Origin: SIG603 sp964370405
GTDB taxonomy: Bacteria > Bacillota > Clostridia > Oscillospirales > Acutalibacteraceae
Length of the DNA: 27,318 nucleotides
Direction of reading: 5' to 3'
Assembly: GCA_964370405.1 (NCBI GenBank)
Contig: CAYJJB010000024.1
Location: 1-27,318 of the forward strand
In this document: in pieces, positions 8,633 to 15,346 of the stretch
Position numbering within the stretch: the stretch's first letter is position 1
Layout of the letters: every line of letters begins with the position of its first letter
Notes under the pieces: generated by a model
Database searches by the model: none
What the model saw: only the letters and a program-made list of their open reading frames with translations
What the model was told of the DNA's origin: nothing
Made by a program: the position numbers and the translations under genes

Positions 8633-9618
8633 TATTCATTTCCCTCCTCTTCTTCGTTTTCTTCCTCATCTTCATCAGAGAAAGCGTCGTCGCCACCTGT
8701 AAGCTTGATAAATAATTCTTCAAGTGTAATGTCGGTGCTCTTCATGGAAAGTATTGGCATTTTTTTATCAGCCATACACATAAACAGCTCACGTCTTATA
8801 TCTTTGTCATCCTCTGCCTCAACAGAAAATTCAAACACACCGTTTTCTTTTTCGCCAAGCGCAATAACTTCTTTTACAAATTTAACTTGTTTTATAGCTA
8901 AAATTATCTCGTCTTCCTTACCCTCTATCCTTAAAACAGTTTTGTGCTCTGTTGATAGGTCGTGCGCAAGAGTATCGGCGTTTCCGTCCGCTACAATTTT
9001 ACCTTTATTAATAACAATAATTCTGTCGCATACTGCTTGAATTTCTGATAAAATGTGAGAACTTAAAATTACTGTATGACTTTGGCTTAAATTTTTTATA
9101 AGCGCTCGAATTTCAATAATTTGTTTAGGGTCAAGACCTACTGTAGGCTCGTCCAAAATTAGAACAGGCGGATTCCCCAAAAGAGCCTGCGCTATTCCAA
9201 CACGTTGCCTATATCCTTTTGAAAGGTTTCCAATAAGCCTTCCCATGACATCAGAAATTTTTGTTATTTCACAAATTCCTTTTATGTGCTCCTCTTTATT
9301 TAACTTAACTTTTTTAAGTTCATAAATAAAATTTAGATATTCTTTTACTGTCATATCTGTATAAAGCGGTGGAACTTCTGGCAAATAGCCTATCATGGTT
9401 TTATATTTATTTGGGTCTTGCATTATAGTTTTCCCATCAATCGCAACTTCACCAAATCCTGCCGAAATATAGCCTGTAATAATATTCATTGTAGTAGATT
9501 TGCCAGCGCCATTTGGCCCTAAAAAGCCGACAATACTGCCCTCATTAATGCTAAAGCTGACATTATCAAGTGCAATATTATTTCCATATTCTTTTGTGAG
9601 GTTTTTTACCTCTATCAT
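8632..9618 (-). CDS. ABC transporter ATP-binding protein (GldA-like)
   Basis: The cytoplasmic ATPase of the Gld-like transporter, 328 residues. From the chosen start it has Walker A GPNGAGKS (about 34-41), signature LSKGYRQ (about 132-138), Walker B VLILDEP (about 152-158) and the H-loop SSH (about 186-188). It ends in an extension of about 100 residues with a very acidic tail (runs of Glu and Asp). The frame opens at ATG 9624, but GGAGG is only one base before that ATG and seven before the second ATG at 9618, giving the usual MIEVKNLTKEYG start. First gene of the four-gene operon; a putative promoter lies at 9666-9695. Confidence 0.9.
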   Translation of the reverse strand: MIEVKNLTKEYGNNIALDNVSFSINEGSIVGFLGPNGAGKSTTMNIITGYISAGFGEVAIDGKTIMQDPNKYKTMIGYLPEVPPLYTDMTVKEYLNFIYELKKVKLNKEEHIKGICEITKISDVMGRLIGNLSKGYRQRVGIAQALLGNPPVLILDEPTVGLDPKQIIEIRALIKNLSQSHTVILSSHILSEIQAVCDRIIVINKGKIVADGNADTLAHDLSTEHKTVLRIEGKEDEIILAIKQVKFVKEVIALGEKENGVFEFSVEAEDDKDIRRELFMCMADKKMPILSMKSTDITLEELFIKLTGGDDAFSDEDEEENEEEEGNE

Positions 9619-9665
9619 GTTCATTCCTCCATATCGTTTAAAATGCAGATTAAAGCTTATAAAAC

Positions 9666-9695
9666 TTTATACTATTTTTGTGACGGCACTGTGAA
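9666..9695 (-). promoter_or_regulatory. Putative promoter of the Gld-like ABC operon
   Basis: TTCACA (9690-9695) and TATAAA (9666-9671) with an 18-nt spacer on the minus strand, about 45 nt before the ATPase start. The spacing is acceptable; the matches are moderate. Confidence 0.42.
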
Positions 9696-9733
9696 CTTTT
9701 AAAGATTTTTATATGACGGTGCATAAAAAAATG

Positions 9734-9768
9734 GGCTGTCACAAATGTTTTTACCATTTGTGACAGCC
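9734..9768 (-). terminator. Rho-independent terminator after the PG-anchored lipoprotein gene
   Basis: A perfect 14-bp stem (9734-9747 and 9755-9768, core GGCTGTCACAAATG) with a 7-nt loop. On the minus strand it runs into a T7 tract (CCCATTTTTTTATG). It lies 15 nt past the stop of the lipoprotein gene and separates it from the Gld-like operon promoter. Confidence 0.9.
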
Positions 9769-9783
9769 ACATAAATTATTTTA

Positions 9784-11079
9784 TTATCCTTCTCCCGTAC
9801 CCTCTTCTATCGGTGCGAAAACCGCAAGGTCTGAGTACATTAGCTCTAAAGTAGGTGAATCTGCAATACCTGTTGCTTCTAGTCCGTTTAGAGTTTGGAA
9901 ATCTATTACTGCTTGCTCTGTTGTTTGTGTAAACTCTGTTGTTTGTCCATCTGTTAAGTAGCCTAAAACCACAAGTCTTTCATTCATTGTCATTACTTCA
10001 TCAGAATTATCTCCGAGTGTAAGTGTTTGATACAAAGGTTCTTGTGTTGGTGCTGGTGTCGCTTCTACTTGGGACTCTGGTTGTGTGCTTACTGCAGGGT
10101 CGTCGTTTGTGTTAGGCTGGGAGCTTACTTCGCTGCTAGTGGTTTCATCATACTCTGGCTCGTCTACTGTTTCAGGATTTAAAAGTTCTGGGTATGCCAT
10201 GCCAGCAAATGTTGAAGCTGTTAAAATTAAAGTTCTGCCTGCTCTTGTAACATCATCTTCTTCAAGTATGTAAACGGTACTTGCTTTAACAGCATATAAG
10301 TCTGCGTATTGTTCTTCGCTTGTAAGTTTTTCAGCCATTTGAGAACTTGTAAAAATTATTTGCGGATTTATTAGATCTAAATCTTCTAAAGTATACTGAG
10401 AACCAGTCATGCTTGTAAAGCCATTCATAAGTCCTGCATAAGTCATTATATTGCTTAAAAGGTCATCTCCTGTTACCGCCTTGCTTTCATCTATAAGGCA
10501 AACAGCCGTTGTCACTCTGTCAGATGGCACTAGTCTTTGTATGTCGTCTAAAGTTGTAAAAATATCTTGTGCCTGTGTAAGACCTGTGGTGTATCCAGTT
10601 TCAGCACCTGCCAAAACAGAACCAACAAGTGTATACATTTGTTCAAAACTTTCTCTGTTTGTCGCTTCTGCAACTTCAATAAAAGTAATTCCTGCATCTG
10701 TAAAAGCAGTTTTTTCACTTTCTGTAAAACTGTGTGCCAAAATCAAGTCTGAACCCGCAGCAATTATGCCGTCGGTGTCGCTTCTACTAATTTTTGTCAG
10801 TGTTTCAAGCTCTGGCTGTGTGCAGTCTGCGCTTGCAATATTTAAAGATGTTTCATATTTCATTGCAATAATCATATCTGCAACAGAGTCATCAAGCACT
10901 GCAACTTTTGTAGGTTTTTGATTGATTGTTATATCGCCTGCTACAACTGGGTAATCTCCCACTTTAACAGTACCGGCATTTTGAATGTCCGTAACCTCTG
11001 TACAAGACACCAGCGCAAATGCGCAACTTAGTAGTAAAATCGTAGTTATAATATATTTCAATATTTTTTTATTATTCAT
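9784..11079 (-). CDS. Substrate-binding lipoprotein (BtuF/FecB-type fold) fused to a PG_binding_1 domain
   Basis: A 431-residue exported lipoprotein. The lipobox LVSC gives acylated C26. Residues about 48-300 resemble the Peripl_BP_2/TroA-like fold used by cobalamin and siderophore binding proteins (KVAVLDDSVADMIIAM; GIIAAGSDLILAHS; INPQIIFTSSQM; LTASTFAGMAYPELL). Residues 301-348 form a low-complexity Ser/Thr/Pro/Glu linker. Residues 350-415 form a PG_binding_1 domain (LTLGDNSDEVMTMNERLVVLGYLTDG, then AVIDFQTLNGLEATGIAD, split here only for description). No permease or ATPase of the matching importer is adjacent; the nearby ABC genes are of the exporter-like ABC-2 type and have their own promoter. 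The protein may therefore serve a remote importer, or act as a sensor or binder tethered to both membrane and wall. It is monocistronic, with a good promoter and terminator. Ligand unknown. Confidence 0.8.
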   Translation of the reverse strand: MNNKKILKYIITTILLLSCAFALVSCTEVTDIQNAGTVKVGDYPVVAGDITINQKPTKVAVLDDSVADMIIAMKYETSLNIASADCTQPELETLTKISRSDTDGIIAAGSDLILAHSFTESEKTAFTDAGITFIEVAEATNRESFEQMYTLVGSVLAGAETGYTTGLTQAQDIFTTLDDIQRLVPSDRVTTAVCLIDESKAVTGDDLLSNIMTYAGLMNGFTSMTGSQYTLEDLDLINPQIIFTSSQMAEKLTSEEQYADLYAVKASTVYILEEDDVTRAGRTLILTASTFAGMAYPELLNPETVDEPEYDETTSSEVSSQPNTNDDPAVSTQPESQVEATPAPTQEPLYQTLTLGDNSDEVMTMNERLVVLGYLTDGQTTEFTQTTEQAVIDFQTLNGLEATGIADSPTLELMYSDLAVFAPIEEGTGEG

Positions 11080-11124
11080 GTTTTCTTTCCCTTTCCAAAG
11101 AACGTAATAAATTGTGCACCAACT

Positions 11125-11153
11125 ATTTTACAATTAAATTTATATTACGTCAA
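11125..11153 (-). promoter_or_regulatory. Sigma-A promoter of the PG-anchored binding lipoprotein
   Basis: TTGACG (11148-11153) and TAAAAT (11125-11130) with an exact 17-nt spacer on the minus strand, about 45 nt before the start codon. Confidence 0.68.
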
Positions 11154-11165
11154 CCTCTAATCTCC

Positions 11166-11190
11166 TTTTAGTGTAGAAATTACACTAAAA
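11166..11190. promoter_or_regulatory. 25-bp palindrome upstream of the lipoprotein promoter
   Basis: A perfect inverted repeat TTTTAGTGTA / TACACTAAAA (11166-11175 and 11181-11190) with a 5-nt spacer, starting 13 bp upstream of the -35 box at 11148-11153. It may be an operator or activator site. It lies about 35 nt past the stop of the preceding gene and could instead form a weak terminator, but the minus strand has no T-tract after it. Confidence 0.45.
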
Positions 11191-11225
11191 ATTCATTGAA
11201 AAAAGCATAAATTTACAATTTGTTC

Positions 11226-11846
11226 TTATCTTTTCCACATTTTATAATAAGAATTGCTTTGCTTTTCCATACCTATGGTGCTTGAATTTCCATGTCCTGG
11301 AAAAACTTTAACCGCTTCGTCTAATGTATCAATTAGCATAACTATAGATTTTCTTAAAGCCTGTACATCACCCGTTGGAAAGTCGTACCTACCTATGCCG
11401 TTTTCAAAAAGTGTGTCGCCTGAATATAACTTATCACCCATTTTATAACATACCGAGCCCACAGTATGACCCTGAGTTAATATTACTTCTATTTCCTCAT
11501 CGTTCAGCTTAAGTTTTTCGCCATTTCTAAGGGTTTTTAAATTTATTTTTGATAAGTCATACGGCATTTTAATGCCATAAAAACCATATCCGTTTTTATT
11601 ATTGTCTTTAATAATCTCCATTTCAAACTCATGTAAATATACTGGTACATCAAATGCATCAAGCGCTCCTATATGATCAAAATGCGCATGAGTTAAAAGT
11701 ATAGCTTCTACTGACAAATTTTTGTCCTCTACATATTTTTTAAGCCTTTCCTTTTGTGCTCCTGGGTCAATTATAAAGCACTTGTTTCCGCTTTCTAAAA
11801 TATATGAATTAACATCAATTTCACCAACTAAAATTAATTTTTCCAA
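11226..11846 (-). CDS. MBL-fold metallo-hydrolase (glyoxalase II-like)
   Basis: A metallo-beta-lactamase-fold hydrolase of about 206 residues, of the hydroxyacylglutathione hydrolase-like group common in Firmicutes. It has the full di-metal set: THAHFDH (HxHxDH), the second His in TQGHTVGS, the bridging Asp in LYSGDTLF, and the last His in VFPGHG. FENGIGRYDFPTGD is typical of the subgroup. The exact thioester substrate is not known. Start choice: the frame opens at ATG 11861, which has no Shine-Dalgarno site. GGAG at 11855-11858 lies inside that opening and 8-9 nt before TTG 11844-11846, which gives MEKLILVGEIDVNSYIL, the usual family N-terminus. I prefer the TTG. If ATG 11861 is used, five residues are added. 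Confidence 0.85.
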   Translation of the reverse strand: MEKLILVGEIDVNSYILESGNKCFIIDPGAQKERLKKYVEDKNLSVEAILLTHAHFDHIGALDAFDVPVYLHEFEMEIIKDNNKNGYGFYGIKMPYDLSKINLKTLRNGEKLKLNDEEIEVILTQGHTVGSVCYKMGDKLYSGDTLFENGIGRYDFPTGDVQALRKSIVMLIDTLDEAVKVFPGHGNSSTIGMEKQSNSYYKMWKR

Positions 11847-11886
11847 AACATAACACTCCATTTCATCATTTTACATCGATTTAACT

Positions 11887-11914
11887 ATTTTAACATATTT
11901 ATTTATTTTTACAA
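11887..11914 (-). promoter_or_regulatory. Possible promoter of the MBL-fold hydrolase gene
   Basis: TTGTAA (11909-11914) and TAAAAT (11887-11892) with a 16-nt spacer on the minus strand, about 40 nt before the start. It diverges from the promoter at 11941-11969. Confidence 0.45.
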
Positions 11915-11940
11915 CATAATCTTTAAATTTTGATTTTTTC

Positions 11941-11969
11941 TTGAATTTTAGCTTAAAATACTGTATACT
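11941..11969 (+). promoter_or_regulatory. Sigma-A promoter of the diguanylate cyclase gene
   Basis: TTGAAT (11941-11946) and TATACT (11964-11969) with an exact 17-nt spacer. Transcription would start near 11976, about 30 nt before the GGAGGG at 12007. This supports a translation start near 12019 rather than at the ATG 226 nt downstream. Confidence 0.7.
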
Positions 11970-12006
11970 ATTCTTAACTGATTTTATTACAGAATTTTAA
12001 AAGAAT

Positions 12007-12012
12007 GGAGGG
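12007..12012 (+). promoter_or_regulatory. Ribosome binding site that decides a non-AUG start
   Basis: GGAGGG is the only strong Shine-Dalgarno sequence ahead of the diguanylate cyclase frame. The in-frame codons after it are ATA (12013), ATT (12016), ATA (12019) and ATA (12022). An in-frame TAA lies at 11998-12000, and there is no ATG, GTG or TTG in frame until 12202. Confidence 0.7.
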
Positions 12013-12018
12013 ATAATT

Positions 12019-13734
12019 ATAATAGATACAACTTATTTTATTATCACTGCCATAACCGTTTCCATACATTCCTTATTAAATTTCAATCTTTGTGGTAAAT
12101 TTTGTGAGAGCCTAAGGTTTCATAAAAGCTCCATTTATATACTTGCACTTATAAATGGACTATGTTCTCCGTTTATTATTACTTACAACTATACTACAAC
12201 AATGACGCCTTATTTCATCTGCGCTTTCGTCTTATTTCTCGGATTAATTTTGTTATTTAAAGGCAGACTAAGCGCTTTAATTGGTGTAACTGCTGGTTCG
12301 CTACTGCACTTATTTGTTTTGCGAAATATAATTATTGCTGTAGTATCAATAAACTCCCAGTCCTCTTTTCACGGTATAATAACAAATCCTGCAATATTCC
12401 CATATATAAACCTTGCAAGCTTTGCTTCACAAATTGTGACACTAACTCTATTTATACGGCTAGTTCCGGTAAAGACTTTAAATGATGTTATTGTAAATAA
12501 AGAATTTTATACATGGCTTTTAGGTTTAACTTTATTTTTTAACGCCTATATAATTTTTAATACAAATATTTTTTTAGAGGGCACATATTCATTTAATTTA
12601 GCGGTACAACAAATAGTTTTAACTATTTTCATACTAATGTTTTTCTATATAATGATGCTTTTCTTAATTAAAATTTTTAATCTAGGAATATACAAGGTTA
12701 AAACTGAAGAACTTGAACATAAAATTGACAAAGATAAATCTCTTACTAATGCAATTTTTAACTACGCAAAAATTATTATTGAAGCAAACTGCACTACAAA
12801 TACAGTGCACCAGTTGTTAATAAACTCTGTGGATATTCCAACTGATACTTTGCCAAGATTTGATGATATCAGCAAATTGCATGTTGACAATCTAATACAT
12901 CCTGATGATATAAATACTTTAAGTTTCTTAAGCTGTGAACAGCTGATACAAGATTTTAATAATGGATTTACTGAAAGAAGCGTGGAGTATCGAACTAAAC
13001 CTATTAGCGAAAAAACTTTGCTTGGCGATTTTCAGGAAGATAATCCTGAATATTTTTGGTATGAAATGCGTGTTAATCTATATAAAAATTCAAATACAGA
13101 TGACATTTTTGCCATGTTTGCATTTAATGAGATTAATGAAACAAAAAAAGCGGAACTTGAGCTAGTTCAAATGGCACAAACCGACCCACTTACAGGAGGA
13201 TACAACAAAGTGGCATTTACAGCCAAAGTGAACCATTGCCTTCAAAACAACGGAAGAGGCGCAATTTTTATGTTTGACCTTGATAATTTTAAAGGCATTA
13301 ATGACAACATGGGCCACTCGGCAGGCGATGATGTTTTACGTGAAGTGTACACTAAAACCCACGAACTATTCCGTTCTCAAGACATTGTAAGCCGCATAGG
13401 CGGAGATGAATTTTTAGTATTTTTATCAGGCACTACAAAACTTAATGTTATTGAAAGCAAGGCTGAGGCTATTTGCAAAAAAATCAACAAGGTTTATCAT
13501 GCAAAAAATGGTGTAGATATTGAAATTTCTTGCAGCGTGGGTGCTTCTGTTTCTTCTTTACACGGAAATGATTTTGATACTTTATTTAATGCAGCAGACC
13601 TTGCGATGTATCACTCAAAAAGCATTGGCAAAAACACATTTACCATTTTCAATGAAGATTCGTCCGTCTTTAAACCACAAGAAAAAGATGCTTATATGCG
13701 ACTTCGAGAAAATAATGTAAACGAAAATGAATAA
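12019..13734 (+). CDS. Membrane diguanylate cyclase (TM region + PAS-like + GGDEF), probable non-AUG start
   Basis: Makes cyclic di-GMP from GTP at the membrane. Residues are numbered from ATG 12202. Residues 1-160 hold about six hydrophobic segments, followed by a charged linker (166-180), a PAS-like region (about 215-315, with LIHPDD and FWYEMRVNLY), and a GGDEF domain (about 322-490). The active-site GGDEF is at 400-404, and the inhibitory site RxxD is at R391-D394, so product feedback is likely. The conventional start ATG 12202 has no ribosome binding site and cuts into the membrane region. The frame is open back to 12001, and codons 12019-12201 encode about 61 further residues with two more hydrophobic segments (YFIITAITVSIHSLL; IYILALINGLCSPFII). 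The promoter and GGAGGG fit a start at ATA 12019 (7 nt after GGAGG), or ATT 12016 or ATA 12022. Product about 571 residues. A mutated ATG is the alternative reading. Confidence 0.85.
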   Translation: MIDTTYFIITAITVSIHSLLNFNLCGKFCESLRFHKSSIYILALINGLCSPFIITYNYTTTMTPYFICAFVLFLGLILLFKGRLSALIGVTAGSLLHLFVLRNIIIAVVSINSQSSFHGIITNPAIFPYINLASFASQIVTLTLFIRLVPVKTLNDVIVNKEFYTWLLGLTLFFNAYIIFNTNIFLEGTYSFNLAVQQIVLTIFILMFFYIMMLFLIKIFNLGIYKVKTEELEHKIDKDKSLTNAIFNYAKIIIEANCTTNTVHQLLINSVDIPTDTLPRFDDISKLHVDNLIHPDDINTLSFLSCEQLIQDFNNGFTERSVEYRTKPISEKTLLGDFQEDNPEYFWYEMRVNLYKNSNTDDIFAMFAFNEINETKKAELELVQMAQTDPLTGGYNKVAFTAKVNHCLQNNGRGAIFMFDLDNFKGINDNMGHSAGDDVLREVYTKTHELFRSQDIVSRIGGDEFLVFLSGTTKLNVIESKAEAICKKINKVYHAKNGVDIEISCSVGASVSSLHGNDFDTLFNAADLAMYHSKSIGKNTFTIFNEDSSVFKPQEKDAYMRLRENNVNENE

Positions 13735-13747
13735 CTAATAAAACAGA

Positions 13748-13789
13748 ACTGGCATAAATGAAAAAAATCATTTGTGCCAGTCTTTTTTT
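13748..13789 (+). terminator. Rho-independent terminator of the diguanylate cyclase gene
   Basis: A 14-bp stem (13748-13761 and 13768-13781, ACTGGCAYAAATGA type, one G-U position), an A6 loop and a following T7 tract, 13 nt past the stop codon. Confidence 0.9.
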
Positions 13790-13798
13790 AACTATTTC

Positions 13799-14704
13799 CT
13801 ACCTAAAGATAATATCTGAATTTAATATTGTAGTGCTGTACATTACTAGTACATCTTTATTTTCAAAATCCACATAATCATTTAAAAACTGTGTTTGGAA
13901 ATATCTTAAATCTATTAAAGTTATATTTTTATAATTCTCTAAAAGCAGTGGTGCCAGGGCACTTGCAAAAGAATCTCTAAACATGATAAGCTCTTTGTCT
14001 GAGTTTGCGTGCTCATTTTCTATAACGGTAAGCGGTGTTGCGCCTGATAAAAACAGATTGTAGCCATCATTTGATGAAAACGCTTCTATGTCGTACACTT
14101 CATCAAATTGTGGCTTTTCTAAATTATCTACCTTTGCGGTTTGCGTGTATATGCTTTGCAAATATACAAGCTCTTCATATCCCATATCCGTTGGACTTTG
14201 TCTTTTATATGTGCCATAAAAAGGCTTAATTGTAACATTTTGATATATGGTTTCAGATTTATTAAAACCCATACCCAAAAATAGAGTATCACAAACCGAA
14301 AGAATTTTATCTTGCGACCAGTGCGCATCGGTCTTATAATAGCTATCAAGCGATAAATCGTCAAAAATATCTATATATTTTGCACCAGTCAGATTAGAAA
14401 CAAAGTTTTGTGCAACCTCTTTTGCGTTAGCACTTGGCACTTTTCCATCTGCAAAATACGCCTTGTCTGGTATCACGCTTACAAAATAATTATCTGCTTT
14501 ATCTTTAACATACTCTTCATATATTTCATTTGTAGTGTTTGAAAATCTTTCTACATTGTCAAGGCGCAAGTCATCTGCCTTAAACACATAATTGTGATGA
14601 GCATAAAACTCTTTTTCCTCATTAAAAACAAACGCAAGATAAAAAAGTGCCGTAATAAAAATAAGGGCAAGTACACAAAGTACTGCCCTTTTAATTTTAC
14701 TCAT
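13799..14704 (-). CDS. DHHW-family protein (AlgX/SGNH-like, exported)
   Basis: A 301-residue protein with an N-terminal signal anchor (about residues 6-26); the rest is extracytoplasmic. The DHHW-family core is seen as YYKTDAHWS (124-130, Ala in place of the first His) and the later MFRDSFASALAPLL (241-254), the place of the catalytic serine block in SGNH/AlgX-like proteins. FVSVIPDKAYF near 75-85 is also typical. These families are linked to O-acetylation of envelope polysaccharides together with an MBOAT acyltransferase, but no MBOAT gene lies nearby. The start overlaps the end of the DUF4358 gene by 8 nt (ATGAGTAA), so the two are translationally coupled. A terminator-like hairpin lies in codons 5-14. 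The acetyl-transfer role is inference. Confidence 0.75.
   Translation of the reverse strand: MSKIKRAVLCVLALIFITALFYLAFVFNEEKEFYAHHNYVFKADDLRLDNVERFSNTTNEIYEEYVKDKADNYFVSVIPDKAYFADGKVPSANAKEVAQNFVSNLTGAKYIDIFDDLSLDSYYKTDAHWSQDKILSVCDTLFLGMGFNKSETIYQNVTIKPFYGTYKRQSPTDMGYEELVYLQSIYTQTAKVDNLEKPQFDEVYDIEAFSSNDGYNLFLSGATPLTVIENEHANSDKELIMFRDSFASALAPLLLENYKNITLIDLRYFQTQFLNDYVDFENKDVLVMYSTTILNSDIIFR
14653..14690 (-). terminator. Terminator-like hairpin inside the 5' end of the DHHW gene
   Basis: On the minus strand AAGGGCAGTAC (14680-14690) pairs with GTACTTGCCCTT (14663-14674, one bulged base) across a 5-nt loop and is followed by ATTTTTATT. It is coding sequence (the signal anchor), but has the form of an intrinsic terminator and could lower expression of the second gene relative to the first. 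Confidence 0.4.
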
Positions 14705-15245
14705 TTACAAGAGCATCAAATGCATCTATAAAGTTTTGTGAGTCCTGTGCCATTACAACAAAAACTAAATTGTCTTTTGTAGCTACTTTCACATCATCTT
14801 CTTCAACACATACGCAAACCCATTTCATAGGGTCTACTGTATCTCCAATTTTATCTGCAATGTCTTGCGCCTCTTGCTCAGTTGCTGTACTTATAAGCAT
14901 TAAAGAAAATGCCTGCGAGCTCATCATAGGCTCTCTTACCACTGCACGCTCAAATGTGTAATCTGTGCTTCCCATGTGATATTCTTCCATATCTTCAGTG
15001 ACTTCCACAGCTGAAGTAGCGTCTGTTACCATTCCTTGATAATCAGTATCAGCAAACTCTGTACCAGCTACTATGTCATCAAGTATAGTTTCTAGGTCAT
15101 TTTTGTCCCATGTTTTTGCTACATCTTCCTCAGATGTTTGACTTTGTGATGCTGTACCTTGTGATGACTCGTCTTGAGTATTTGAACACGCTGCAAGGCT
15201 AAAAACCAGTGCAAATACTGCAAGTAATGTAATAATTTTTTTCAT
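14697..15245 (-). CDS. DUF4358 lipoprotein
   Basis: A 182-residue exported lipoprotein: signal peptide 1-19, lipobox LAAC with acylated C20, then a Ser/Gln/Thr-rich linker (about 21-45). A DUF4358 domain (about 47-180) follows, with the pattern of a ligand-free alpha/beta domain: MVTDATSAVEVTEDMEEYHMG, SLMLISTATEQEAQDIADKI and KWVCVCVEEDDVKVATKDNLVFVV blocks (shown in part). Family function is unknown. Homologues are often near DHHW and MBOAT genes, and here the DHHW gene follows directly with an 8-nt overlap. AAGGAG lies about 11 nt before the ATG. A TATAAT at 15278-15283 could be the -10, but no good -35 was found. Confidence 0.82.
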   Translation of the reverse strand: MKKIITLLAVFALVFSLAACSNTQDESSQGTASQSQTSEEDVAKTWDKNDLETILDDIVAGTEFADTDYQGMVTDATSAVEVTEDMEEYHMGSTDYTFERAVVREPMMSSQAFSLMLISTATEQEAQDIADKIGDTVDPMKWVCVCVEEDDVKVATKDNLVFVVMAQDSQNFIDAFDALVNE

Positions 15246-15346
15246 TGTTTTATTGAACTCCTTAAATTTTATGATTTATTATACTATATTATTTACTCTT
15301 AATTTATTAAGATACTTTGAATTTTTCTTGAACTTGTAAAGTTTTA

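Noticed and set aside
10451..10921. 156-codon plus-strand frame inside the lipoprotein gene
   Set aside because: Shadow of the coding strand; no start signals and no recognisable domain.
12202..12204. ATG 12202 as the true start of the diguanylate cyclase
   Set aside because: It has no ribosome binding site, lies over 220 nt from the promoter, and follows an open frame of membrane-protein character with a strong GGAGGG at its beginning. Kept only as the fallback start.
15298..15311. Palindrome CTTAATTTATTAAG upstream of the DUF4358 gene as an operator
   Set aside because: Only 6-bp AT-rich arms, expected by chance in this base composition, with no clear promoter to anchor it.
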